Origin: Syntrophobacteraceae bacterium
GTDB lineage: Bacteria > Desulfobacterota > Syntrophobacteria > Syntrophobacterales > Syntrophobacteraceae
Assembly: GCA_017881795.1 (NCBI GenBank)
Contig: JADGQM010000002.1
Coordinates: 1 to 46,213 of the forward strand
Length of the DNA stretch: 46,213 nucleotides
Reading direction: 5' to 3'
A program made the translations under genes and the position numbers. A model generated the notes under the pieces. That model made no database searches and was not told where the DNA came from. It saw only the letters and a list, made by a program, of their open reading frames with translations. Positions 23,160-31,561 of the stretch are shown here, piece by piece. The stretch's first letter is position 1, and each line of letters opens with the position of its first letter.

Positions 23160-24944
23160 ATGCCGGATGATATCCCAGAATTACCTGACCAGGAAGAACT
23201 GGAAAAGGAGCTGAGTGAATACCTTTCCAAGAAGTACGGATATCGGATAAAGGTGGTTTCTCCCATGATGCTGTCGCAGACGAAAGATCCTCCGCAAGAA
23301 CAAAAGAAACCTGGTGGTGTTGATAAGATCAAATTTGACCTCAAACCGGAAGAATTGGAAAGCTACCTTGATCAATACGTGATCAAGCAAGCGGAAGCGA
23401 AGGCAGTGCTGGCCACCAAGATCTGCACCCATTACAATCGAATCAAATACCAACGGCGGAAGCCTCGGTTTCGGGGTGAGGAAATTGTCGGGCGAATCAA
23501 GAACAACGTCCTGTTGATTGGACCTACAGGGGTTGGCAAGACCTACCTTGTCAAATTAATTGCCAAGAAACTTGGCGTTCCATTTGTGAAAGGTGATGCC
23601 ACCAAGTTCAGTGAAACGGGATATGTGGGTGGCGACGTGGAAGATCTTGTGAGGCAATTGCTGGTCGAGGCCGACGAGGATCTGGAGTTGGCTGAACATG
23701 GAATCATCTACCTTGATGAAATTGATAAAATCGCCTCCTCCCGGCACCTCATCGGACCGGATGTTTCACGAACGGGGGTGCAGCGGGCTCTTCTGAAGCC
23801 GATGGAAGAGACCGAAGTGGACCTCAAGGTGTCCCACGATCCCATCTCTCAGATCCAGGCCATCGAGCATTACCGAAAGACCGGGAAGCGTGAAAAACGC
23901 ACCATTAATACCAGGAATATTCTTTTTATCATGAGCGGCGCGTTTAACGATCTCGCCCCAATCGTTAAAAAACGCATGCAGCAACAGGGTGTTGGTTTTG
24001 GCGCGCAAATCCACAGCAAAGAGAACGACCATAAGTTCGCCCGGCATGTCAAAGCGGAGGACATGATCGAGTACGGTTTCGAAAGCGAATTTGTCGGTCG
24101 CCTGCCGGTTGTGGCCGTGTTGGAGCCTCTGGAGGTTGAGGATCTCTATGAAATCCTGAAAAACCCGAACAATCCCATCATTGTTGGAAAAACAGAGGAC
24201 TTTCGGAGTTACGGTATCGATATCAAGTTTCGAGACGATGCTCTGCATCTCCTTGCCGAGATGGCATATGAGGAAAAAACAGGAGCGCGGGGGTTGGTGA
24301 GTGTCATTGAACGAGTACTGTTGTCCTTCGAAAAAAGCCTTCCGACCTCTACCATCCGTTATCTTGTGGTCACGAGGGAGGTGGTGCTCGATCCGCTTGG
24401 CGAATTGGACCGAATCCTTGGCAATCCCCATGATCCTGGGCGTCTGCAGGGATATCTGCAATTCATCGAGAACGAGAAAGCGCAGGCTCGAGAGCAGATG
24501 ATGACAAGGGGAGAGCACTATATCCTCCAATTTCCTCAGATCTTTTCCCCTGACCGAATTGAATTGGTCGTAGAGCAGCATTTGCGCACCGGTCTGGCTG
24601 TTGAGGCCGTCGTAGATGAGGTAATTTTGCTCTATAATCAAATCCGGGTATTCGAAACAGATTTCCATGAGAATTATCATTTTAGGATTCATTTCGATGA
24701 GGAAGCGGTTAATCAGATCATCGAAGAGGCGTTGCAACGGGATTCCACGGCCACGGCCGTGTGCTTCGGGGTTTCCCGAGACTTCGACTACGGTTTCAAA
24801 CTGATTGCCGACCGCAGCGGCCAAACCGAGTTCACCATGCCCAGGAGGGCCGTCCTTCAGCCGAGCGTCTACCTGGATGAGTTGATCCGGGAAAGCTATC
24901 GCAGCTATCCCCTCGATGCCACCGAGCAAAGAGAAAAATCGTAA
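23160..24944 (+). CDS. ClpX-like AAA+ ATPase with extra C-terminal domain
   Basis: 594 residues from ATG 23160 (CAGGAT upstream); TTG 23142 and GTG 23157 are alternatives. It aligns with ClpX from about residue 58: Walker A GPTGVGKT (121-128), pore loop GYVGGDV, Walker B IIYLDEIDK, an IGF-like ClpP-docking loop VGFGAQI, and the small AAA domain with TGARGL. It lacks the N-terminal zinc domain of true ClpX and adds about 150 C-terminal residues. This suggests a specialised unfoldase that may still dock ClpP. It starts an operon with ahbC, hemB and ahbD (17 bp to ahbC), so its substrate may be a heme-pathway enzyme; that is inference. Confidence 0.9.
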   Translation: MPDDIPELPDQEELEKELSEYLSKKYGYRIKVVSPMMLSQTKDPPQEQKKPGGVDKIKFDLKPEELESYLDQYVIKQAEAKAVLATKICTHYNRIKYQRRKPRFRGEEIVGRIKNNVLLIGPTGVGKTYLVKLIAKKLGVPFVKGDATKFSETGYVGGDVEDLVRQLLVEADEDLELAEHGIIYLDEIDKIASSRHLIGPDVSRTGVQRALLKPMEETEVDLKVSHDPISQIQAIEHYRKTGKREKRTINTRNILFIMSGAFNDLAPIVKKRMQQQGVGFGAQIHSKENDHKFARHVKAEDMIEYGFESEFVGRLPVVAVLEPLEVEDLYEILKNPNNPIIVGKTEDFRSYGIDIKFRDDALHLLAEMAYEEKTGARGLVSVIERVLLSFEKSLPTSTIRYLVVTREVVLDPLGELDRILGNPHDPGRLQGYLQFIENEKAQAREQMMTRGEHYILQFPQIFSPDRIELVVEQHLRTGLAVEAVVDEVILLYNQIRVFETDFHENYHFRIHFDEEAVNQIIEEALQRDSTATAVCFGVSRDFDYGFKLIADRSGQTEFTMPRRAVLQPSVYLDELIRESYRSYPLDATEQREKS

Positions 24945-24961
24945 CCATAGGAATAGCCATA

Positions 24962-26143
24962 ATGATCGGTATCTCAAAGCTTTATTGTGGCACTGTCGAG
25001 CCTTCTGACGCCTTGCGCTACGGGCGCCAAAGCGGGCATCTGCCTTCGCACCTCCTGCAGTTTTCCCGGGACAAGAAACCGGTAGTCGTGTGGAACATGA
25101 CCAGACGCTGCAACCTGAAATGTGTCCACTGCTATGCCCACGCCAGGGACGAGGACTTTCCGGACGAGCTGTCAACCCGGGAAGGAAAAAGCGTTCTTGA
25201 TAATCTAGCGGAATTTGGCTGCCCGGTGGTGCTTTTCTCCGGCGGCGAACCGATGATGCGTCCTGATCTCATGGAACTTGCCTCCCATGCCGTTGGCAAA
25301 GGCATGCGCGCAGTTATTTCCACCAACGGGACCTTGATTACTCCTGCTGCTGCTCAGCAGCTCAAAGAGATCGGATTGTCCTACGTGGGGATCAGCCTTG
25401 ATGGCATGGAAGGCGTGAACGATCGGTTTCGGGGAGTGCGGGGGGCGTTCCGTAAAGCGCTTGATGGCATCGCTGCATGCCAGGAAGCAGGGATCAAGGT
25501 GGGGTTGCGGTTTACCATGAATCGCCTCAATTATCGTGAAATACCCGCCATTTTCGACCTGCTGGAGGAACGCGACATCCCCCGGGTTTGCTTCTATCAT
25601 CTGGTTTATGCCGGAAGAGGCAGCAAACTCATGGATGAAGACCTCTCCCATGAGGAAACCCGGACGGTCGTGGATCTCATTATCGAGCGAACCGACGACC
25701 TTCATCGGCGCGGCAAGATGAAAGAGGTCTTAACTGTAGATAACCATGCTGATGGCCCCTACCTGTACCTCCGGATGCTCAGGGAAGGATCGCTCAGGGC
25801 TTCTGATGTCCTGGAACTCCTGCAGATGAACGAGGGCAACAATTCCGGGCGCGGCATCGGCTGCATCAGTTGGGACGGCAGGGTCCATGCCGATCAGTTC
25901 TGGCGCGATTACAGCTTCGGCAATGTCAGGGAGCGGCCTTTCAGTGAGATCTGGACCGACCTTTCCAATCCTTTGATGAAGCAACTTAAAGACAAGAAAC
26001 TTCATGTAAAAGGGCGCTGCAGCCGTTGTCGCTGGTTGGATATCTGCGGGGGGAATTTCCGGGTGCGTGCTGAAGCTGCAACAGGGGACCTGTGGAGTCC
26101 AGACCCGGCGTGCTACCTTACGGATGAAGAAATAGCCCGGTAA
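24962..26143 (+). CDS. ahbC: AhbC: 12,18-didecarboxysiroheme deacetylase (radical SAM)
   Basis: 393 residues. The radical SAM motif CNLKCVHC (Cys50, 54, 57) binds the SAM cluster, with GGEP and the usual barrel. A C-terminal SPASM-type Cys region (GRCSRCRWLDICGG) should bind further Fe-S centres. In the siroheme-dependent route AhbC removes two acetate side chains of didecarboxysiroheme to give Fe-coproporphyrin III. This identity is based on the N-terminal GISKLYCGTVEPSD, the C-terminal PDPACYL, and on hemB and ahbD following directly. Its paralogue ahbD lies two genes downstream. Confidence is high for radical SAM, good for AhbC. Confidence 0.88.
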   Translation: MIGISKLYCGTVEPSDALRYGRQSGHLPSHLLQFSRDKKPVVVWNMTRRCNLKCVHCYAHARDEDFPDELSTREGKSVLDNLAEFGCPVVLFSGGEPMMRPDLMELASHAVGKGMRAVISTNGTLITPAAAQQLKEIGLSYVGISLDGMEGVNDRFRGVRGAFRKALDGIAACQEAGIKVGLRFTMNRLNYREIPAIFDLLEERDIPRVCFYHLVYAGRGSKLMDEDLSHEETRTVVDLIIERTDDLHRRGKMKEVLTVDNHADGPYLYLRMLREGSLRASDVLELLQMNEGNNSGRGIGCISWDGRVHADQFWRDYSFGNVRERPFSEIWTDLSNPLMKQLKDKKLHVKGRCSRCRWLDICGGNFRVRAEAATGDLWSPDPACYLTDEEIAR

Positions 26144-26180
26144 CGATCTTATTGTTGCTCGATAGAGGAGGGTGCTTCCC

Positions 26181-27158
26181 GTGTATTTTCCCGAATATCG
26201 CCCAAGAAGGTTTCGTCGTACCGAAAACCTGCGCCGCATGATTCGCGAAACGGTGCTCACCGTGGATCAACTGGTTTACCCTCTCTTTGTCCTGCCGGGC
26301 AAAAACATAAAGAACCCCATTCAATCTATGCCGGATGTCTATCAGTTTTCGGTTGATCGGCTCATGGATGAAGTGGCGACCGTGGTGCGTCTCAACGTGC
26401 CGGCAGTGTTGTTGTTCGGCCTGCCTCAGGAGAAGGACGAGGAGGGAAGTGAAGCTTTTTCGGATCACGGCGCGGTTCAGAAAGCCACCCTGGCCATTAA
26501 GGAAAAATACCCCGACCTGGTGGTCATAACCGATGTTTGCTTGTGCGAGTATACCAGCCACGGCCACTGTGGGCTGCTGCAAGGGGAGCAGGTCGACAAT
26601 GATGCTACGCTGGAGGTGTTGGCAAGGGTCGCTCTCTCTCATGCTCGTTCCGGCGCCGATATTGTGGCCCCCTCCGATATGATGGATGGTCGCGTGCGGG
26701 CCATTCGACAGGCCCTGGATGAAAACGGCCATGACCAGGTCGGCATCCTCTCCTACTCAGCCAAGTACTGTTCTGCCTTCTATGGACCGTTCCGCGAAGC
26801 GGCCGATTCTGCTCCCAAGTTCGGTGACCGGCGTGCGTATCAAATGGATATGGCCAATGCGGATGAGGCTCTGCGCGAGATCGCCATGGACTTGGAGGAG
26901 GGAGCGGATATGGTCATGGTCAAGCCGGCCCTACCCTACCTGGACATTATTCGCCGCGCCAAGGACCGCTTCGATTGGCCGGTGGCGGCGTACAATGTCA
27001 GTGGTGAATATTCCATGATCAAAGCCGCGGCGGCTCAGGGCTGGCTGGATGAGAAACGGGTGATGATGGAAGTCCTCTTCTCCATCCGGCGAGCGGGAGC
27101 AGATCTCATTTTGACCTATTTTGCCAAAGAAGCTGCAAAAGTGCTCCTGGAGAATTGA
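26181..27158 (+). CDS. hemB: Porphobilinogen synthase (delta-aminolevulinate dehydratase)
   Basis: 325 residues. GTG 26181 lies 9 nt after GAGGAGG and is preferred to the GTG at 26172. The zinc-site Cys are present in [14 protein letters not shown], so it is the zinc-dependent type. The Schiff-base lysines are in [14 protein letters not shown] and [10 protein letters not shown]. The enzyme joins two 5-aminolevulinate molecules into porphobilinogen, a step shared by all tetrapyrrole routes. It sits between ahbC (37 bp) and ahbD (12 bp), linking early and late steps of the same pathway in one operon. Confidence 0.97.
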   Translation: MYFPEYRPRRFRRTENLRRMIRETVLTVDQLVYPLFVLPGKNIKNPIQSMPDVYQFSVDRLMDEVATVVRLNVPAVLLFGLPQEKDEEGSEAFSDHGAVQKATLAIKEKYPDLVVITDVCLCEYTSHGHCGLLQGEQVDNDATLEVLARVALSHARSGADIVAPSDMMDGRVRAIRQALDENGHDQVGILSYSAKYCSAFYGPFREAADSAPKFGDRRAYQMDMANADEALREIAMDLEEGADMVMVKPALPYLDIIRRAKDRFDWPVAAYNVSGEYSMIKAAAAQGWLDEKRVMMEVLFSIRRAGADLILTYFAKEAAKVLLEN

Positions 27159-27170
27159 ACGAGGAAGTGC

Positions 27171-28238
27171 ATGAAAAGGGAACATAAAAGCGGGAGTGAG
27201 GCCAATTTGCGCCTGGTGGCATGGGAAGTGACGCGCACTTGCAACCTGGCCTGCATTCACTGCCGCGCCGCCGCGCTGGACCGCCCTTATGAGAACGAAC
27301 TAACGACGGCGGAATGCTTCAAGCTGTTGGATGAGATTCAAACCTTTGCCAGTCCGATCATCATCCTGACCGGTGGCGAACCCCTGTTGCGTCCGGATAT
27401 CTTCGAGATTGCAGCTTACGGAAACCAGAAGGGCTTCCGTATGACCATGGCCGTGAACGGGACCCTCCTCTCTGCCGATAAAACCAGAAGGATGCAGGAA
27501 GCAGGAATTCAGCGGATCAGCATCAGCCTGGATGGCGCGACAGCCGCATCGCATGATGCCTTCCGCCAGGTTCCCGGGGCTTTTGAAGGAGCACTACGTG
27601 GCGTGCAGTACGCCAGGGAGGCGGGCCTGGATTTTCAGATCAATACCACCATTACGCAGCAGAACCTCCTTGAGCTCCCAGCCATTCAGGAGCTCGCGAT
27701 CTCCCTCGGTGCTGTGGCCCACCACATTTTCCTGCTCGTTCCCATGGGCCGTGGCAAAGACCTGACGGAGCAGGGTATCAACGCCGAGCAATATGAAGAA
27801 ACGCTGCATTGGTTCTATGAACAAAGAGACCGGACGCCGCTACAGTTGAAAGCGACCTGTGCCCCTCATTATTATCGCATCCTACGGCAGCAGGCCCGAT
27901 CAGAAGGACGTGAAGTGAGCTTTAAGACTTTCGGCCTGGATGCCATGACCCGCGGTTGTCTGGGAGGGGTCGGCTTTGCCTTCATTTCCCATGTCGGACA
28001 GGTACAGCCCTGCGGCTACCTGGAACTCTATTGCGGCAACATCCGGGAACAATCCTTTCGGGAAATCTGGGAGAACTCCACCATTTTCAGGGATCTGAGG
28101 GATTTTGGCAAGTATCGGGGAAAGTGTGGGGGGTGCGAGTACGTGAAGGTATGCGGCGGCTGTCGCGCCAGAGCTTATGAAAGCACGGGCGACTACCTCG
28201 CGGAAGAACCGCTTTGCCTGTATCGTCCGAAGAAGTGA
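27171..28238 (+). CDS. ahbD: AhbD: heme synthase (radical SAM, Fe-coproporphyrin III decarboxylase)
   Basis: 355 residues with the radical SAM motif CNLACIHC (Cys24, 28, 31), GGEPLLRPD, and a C-terminal auxiliary cluster region CGGCEYVKVCGGCRARAYESTGD. AhbD oxidatively decarboxylates two propionates of Fe-coproporphyrin III to vinyls, giving protoheme. It is paralogous to AhbC; the two differ in the C-terminal Cys spacing, and the C-terminus here matches the heme synthase type. The genes for siroheme formation and AhbA/AhbB decarboxylase are not in the window. Confidence 0.9.
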   Translation: MKREHKSGSEANLRLVAWEVTRTCNLACIHCRAAALDRPYENELTTAECFKLLDEIQTFASPIIILTGGEPLLRPDIFEIAAYGNQKGFRMTMAVNGTLLSADKTRRMQEAGIQRISISLDGATAASHDAFRQVPGAFEGALRGVQYAREAGLDFQINTTITQQNLLELPAIQELAISLGAVAHHIFLLVPMGRGKDLTEQGINAEQYEETLHWFYEQRDRTPLQLKATCAPHYYRILRQQARSEGREVSFKTFGLDAMTRGCLGGVGFAFISHVGQVQPCGYLELYCGNIREQSFREIWENSTIFRDLRDFGKYRGKCGGCEYVKVCGGCRARAYESTGDYLAEEPLCLYRPKK

Positions 28239-28302
28239 AAAGTAGGGGCAGTGACTCGCTTCTAGACTGCTGGCGAGCGCGTGTGCCATCTGCATCCAAG
28301 GA

Positions 28303-28340
28303 CCTATCAACCATCAACTAATAACCACTAACCGATAACC
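28303..28340. repeat. ACCACTAACC-type degenerate repeat string
   Basis: ATCAACCATCAACTAATAACCACTAACCGATAACC lies between ahbD and the rhodanese gene. A related string in the other orientation occurs at 34987-35013 near cysE. Confidence 0.5.
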
Positions 28341-28360
28341 GATACATAAGAGCCAAAAAC

Positions 28361-28846
28361 ATGAGTCATCAATGGTTTCAGGCGATATGGCAAAGCATGG
28401 CCGTTCTCATCATTGCTCTGGGAATCGGCCTCAGCGTCAATATCCTACGCGATCAAAGACTACCGCTTGTTCCGGATTTGTCTACGGGCGTTCAGATCAA
28501 TCCTCCCTCGGGAGGAGACAACCTGATCATTGCCCTGGAAGATGCCGAAGCTCTCTACTTTGATCAACAAGCAGTATTCCTTGATGCCCGTTCACGGGAA
28601 CAATACCGCAGGGGGCATATTGAAGGCGCCAAGAGCCTGCCATGGGAAGATTTTGACCGACGCTTCCCGGAGGCTATGTCGGGTATTCCTCGTGATGCGA
28701 TTATTATTACTTACTGTGATGGCGAAAGTTGCAACCTCAGCAGGGAACTCGCTTCAGCACTCATGGCCAAGGGCTATGGCCAGGTGCGAGTCCTTGTTGA
28801 TGGATGGAAACTCTGGCAGCAGTTTAACCTTCCCACAGGACAGTAG
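28361..28846 (+). CDS. Membrane-anchored rhodanese-like protein
   Basis: 161 residues. A single N-terminal membrane segment (SMAVLIIALGIGLSVNIL) is followed by one rhodanese domain: FLDARSREQYRRGHIEGAKSLPW and the active-site loop YCDGESCNLS with the catalytic Cys, then VRVLVDGWKLW. The orientation predicts a periplasmic domain. Such proteins carry or transfer sulfane sulfur. It converges on the DUF1573 selenoprotein candidate, and related genes of this kind are often close to DUF1573 genes (recollection, not tested). Confidence 0.9.
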   Translation: MSHQWFQAIWQSMAVLIIALGIGLSVNILRDQRLPLVPDLSTGVQINPPSGGDNLIIALEDAEALYFDQQAVFLDARSREQYRRGHIEGAKSLPWEDFDRRFPEAMSGIPRDAIIITYCDGESCNLSRELASALMAKGYGQVRVLVDGWKLWQQFNLPTGQ

Positions 28847-28999
28847 CCCTCCGGACCCCTTCCCAGAGCATCAAAGACTCAGCCGTTCTCAAAATATAAT
28901 TCCCGAGTGTGCGGACGCATCCGGCGCAATCGAATACTTCCGCATCCGCCGTTTTGACGCAGACCACGGCAACATGATAGGGAGGCGGGAAAAGCTGTT

Positions 29000-29044
29000 C
29001 GCTCATATCCTCTCTTGCCTGGCGGACAAGAGAGGATATGAGCG
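29000..29044. terminator. 18-bp perfect stem hairpin between convergent genes
   Basis: CGCTCATATCCTCTCTTG and its exact complement enclose the 9-nt loop CCTGGCGGA. It lies between the rhodanese stop (28846) and the DUF1573 stop (29051), only 7 bp from the latter. There is no U-tract. Bidirectional termination or a dispersed palindrome are both possible. Confidence 0.55.
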
Positions 29045-29050
29045 CAACCA

Positions 29051-30175
29051 TTACTGCGGGGTGCTTTGGGGCGCTTCATCCGGGTTGGGAGGCGCCTGAG
29101 CGCTGGGGGGGCGAGTGAGCGGCGTCTCGGCACTGTTTATTATATGGATCTGGACCTGTTGTGGTTCGTCAGATTGCACATCGGTTTGAATCGTTAGGGT
29201 TGTCTGTTGTCGGCCTCCTGCCCCGGTTGGGAGACCTTCCATTTTGGGGGTAATCTCCAGGCTGAAGCCGGGTTCCTTGGGGAGAGGCTCCTGCTTGACC
29301 TCGATCAATTTTTCATCGTAAGTGAGTTTCTTAATTTGGAAAGGCTTGTTACGGTTGCTGACAACGAGCACCTTTCCCGTGCGCACGGGTTGTTGTGCAG
29401 CCATTTTGCCGATCAACACCATCAACGGTTTGACGGTGACGTCCCCTTCGATGAATCCATTAATTCGGATCATAATCTCCGGTTTTTCCTGGACGTCTGT
29501 ATAACATTTAATAAACCCGTTGTAGTTCCCCTGCTTTAAGAGATTGGCGACTTTCAGACGATAGTGTTTCCCCTCTTCCACTGTTTCTAATTTATAGCGG
29601 ATCTTGTCTTCGAGGTTGCTCTCGACTTTCTGAATCGCGAATCGTTGCGTAGAACTAACCAAATCGATGGTTTTTTCCTCCAACTGGTCTGCCATCCCCC
29701 GGAAAGCAACGTTGCCGGCAGGTTGAATTTCGATCAAGGCCTTAACGGCTCCCTGCAAAACCAGCATAGTTCGCTGATTTTGAGGGTCATTGCTAAACAC
29801 GGTGGCGGTCTTCTTGACATTTCCCTGGTAGCCTTTGAGATTAACCTTAAGAGTTACTTTGCCCTCGCCTCCGGGAGGGATAGCCCGATCAAACTGGGCT
29901 ACAGCGCACCCTCAACCAGGGCGCACTTGCTCGATCTGCAATTCCGTTTTGCCTGTGTTCTTGACCGTATAGTCATGAGAAACTTCGACCCCCTCAAAGA
30001 CTTCACCAAAATCATAGGTCGCTTCCGGCACCTGGATCACCGGTGCATCCTGAGAAGCCGCCGGGGCTGCGGGCTTGGGCTGAGCAGGATTGCCGGCAGG
30101 GTCGGCAGCATGAGCCCAACTCAGGCAAGCGCACCATGCCGCAATAAACAAAGCTGATTTGAAGACACGATTCAT
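29051..30175 (-). CDS. Exported DUF1573 protein with in-frame TGA (predicted selenoprotein)
   Basis: Full frame of 374 codons plus stop, split in the ORF track into 29912-30175 and 29051-29800. A signal peptide (cleavage after AHA) precedes a Pro/Ala linker and a DUF1573 domain (YDFGEVFEG, SHDYTVKNTG). TGA is codon 88 in the context V-R-P-G-TGA-G-C-A, followed by AQFDRAIPPGGEG and SNDP. It replaces the first Cys of the SCGC motif, giving a Sec-Gly-Cys pair. After the domain the protein continues about 220 residues of unknown fold ending in a Pro-rich tail. The TGA aligns without gaps with the TGA of the gene at 5715. A SECIS-like hairpin follows at the same distance. Truncated reading at TGA would remove three quarters of the protein. 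Confidence 0.84.
29877..29911 (-). promoter_or_regulatory. SECIS-like stem-loop downstream of in-frame TGA
   Basis: After the TGA (29914-29912, minus strand) come GGG, a 7-nt bulge, the 6-bp perfect stem TAGCCC/GGGCTA around the loop AGTTTGATC, and then CCC pairing with the first GGG. The stem begins 10 nt after the TGA, the same as in the gene at 5715, and both loops contain TTTGA(C/T). Confidence 0.7.
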
Positions 30176-30265
30176 AATCCCCTTTCCTCCCTCGAGAATT
30201 AGCTGCGTTGTTCGTTCAGAAACCCAATTATGTCAAAGATTTATTTCCCAAGTTTATGCTCGCTC

Positions 30266-30294
30266 TGCATAGCTTTTCCGACCCCAAAGGTCAA
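30266..30294 (-). promoter_or_regulatory. Candidate sigma-70 promoter for the DUF1573 selenoprotein gene
   Basis: Minus strand TTGACC, 17-bp spacer, TATGCA, about 90 bp before the ATG at 30175. Confidence 0.4.
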
Positions 30295-30310
30295 GATCAA
30301 AAAGGGAAGC

Positions 30311-31549
30311 TCAAAACTCCGGCATCAGCTCACCCGCAGACACTACGGCAATCTTCTCCCCTTCAAACTCCCCCACCTCCTGGCTGAGTGCGTGCAGGGT
30401 AGCTTCGTGAGGGTGGCCGATGGCCAAGGCCGATCCCTGGATTTTCGCCCGGCGTATGACCTGTCTTATTTGTGCGCGAATGGCGCCTTCCGACGGATTA
30501 TTGTCAAGGAAGACGTCGCGCCGTCGGAAGGGGATGTGGACCTGTTGCGCCACGGAAGCGGCTACGCTGCGGGGGCTGGTATAGCTGTCAATGAAGTATA
30601 GCTTTCGTTTTCTCGCTTCTTCCAGGACCGTTTTCATCACCGCGGCATTCTCGGTGAAGCGAGAACCCATATGGTTATTTATGCCTGTGAAATAGGGGCT
30701 CGCGTCCAAAGCGCTACTGAGCGATTCCTGAATAGCATCGCCGGACATAGAGAGTAACAAGGCCCCTTTGCCCGGCTTCACTCTGGGATAGCCTTGTGGT
30801 TCCATTGGCAAATGAAGAATAACCTGGCGGTGGTGCGCATGGGCCAACTCGGCAACCTCCTGACTATACTGTTGGTGGGGAAGGATGGAAAAGGTAATGG
30901 CAAGGGGAAGTTCGAGAAACCTCTTGGCAATTTCCAAGTTAGGCCCAAAATCATCGATTACGATGGCCACCCTGGCAATGGGCGGAGTAAGAGCTGGGGA
31001 GGGGAGCTGGGGGGGCGAAAGGGGGGTTTGCAGTTCATTCGTGTTGGGTTCCGGCGCCCGCGAAGCATAATGAGTGGTGGCACGGGTTTCATTGTGGGAG
31101 TCTGCTACGGGAGCCTGTCTCGGTTTTATAGGGTCTTGGAGCTCGGAGGTGTGTTTTGCGGCTGCCCCGGTGCTCTGACGTTTATCACTGCCTGTTGCCG
31201 TCGGCTGCCGTGTCGCTTCACTGGCCCGAGGGAGATCCCGATGATCAAAGAGCTTTGGCGGGGAAGTCACCTGGTTTTTTGCTGCGGCTTCCGGCCGTCG
31301 CTGGGGCGCCGGATTGGAACTCTTCCCCCAGTATATGATCCCCGCCAACGCCATTACGGCTATAAACCAAGCCAGCAGCAAGGCTAAACGGGGAGTCTTC
31401 GCAATTCTCCGGAAAGAAAACCGGAAGCTTCCACCATCGGCTTTCCTGGAACTCTTCCCGGAGCGCTTGTCAGTTCTTCGATTCCTTGGCGCTTTCCCCC
31501 TGGAGCTTTTGCTGTTCCCGGGGGCCACCCTGGAAGCCATCTGAACCAT
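30311..31549 (-). CDS. Divergent polysaccharide deacetylase family protein (YibQ/DUF610)
   Basis: 412 residues. A basic N-terminus and one membrane segment (LALLLAWFIAVMALAGIIYW) lead into a long Pro/Ala/Thr linker (about 75-190). The C-terminal domain (about 190-405) carries VAIVIDDFG, HLPMEPQG, NNHMGSRFTE, FLDN and AIGHPH, the conserved pattern of the divergent polysaccharide deacetylase family. Members are periplasmic and linked to the cell envelope; the catalytic activity is not established for most. It lies 12 bp after ctpA on the same strand, the common gene order (peptidase then YibQ-like). An internal ATG at 31540 is an alternative start. Confidence 0.9.
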   Translation of the reverse strand: MVQMASRVAPGNSKSSRGKAPRNRRTDKRSGKSSRKADGGSFRFSFRRIAKTPRLALLLAWFIAVMALAGIIYWGKSSNPAPQRRPEAAAKNQVTSPPKLFDHRDLPRASEATRQPTATGSDKRQSTGAAAKHTSELQDPIKPRQAPVADSHNETRATTHYASRAPEPNTNELQTPLSPPQLPSPALTPPIARVAIVIDDFGPNLEIAKRFLELPLAITFSILPHQQYSQEVAELAHAHHRQVILHLPMEPQGYPRVKPGKGALLLSMSGDAIQESLSSALDASPYFTGINNHMGSRFTENAAVMKTVLEEARKRKLYFIDSYTSPRSVAASVAQQVHIPFRRRDVFLDNNPSEGAIRAQIRQVIRRAKIQGSALAIGHPHEATLHALSQEVGEFEGEKIAVVSAGELMPEF

Positions 31550-31561
31550 AGTTCTTCAGGA

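Noticed and set aside
23766-25175. 469-aa minus-strand ORF opposite the ClpX-like gene
   Set aside because: It is antisense to clear coding sequence, shows no recognisable domain and has shadow-type composition.
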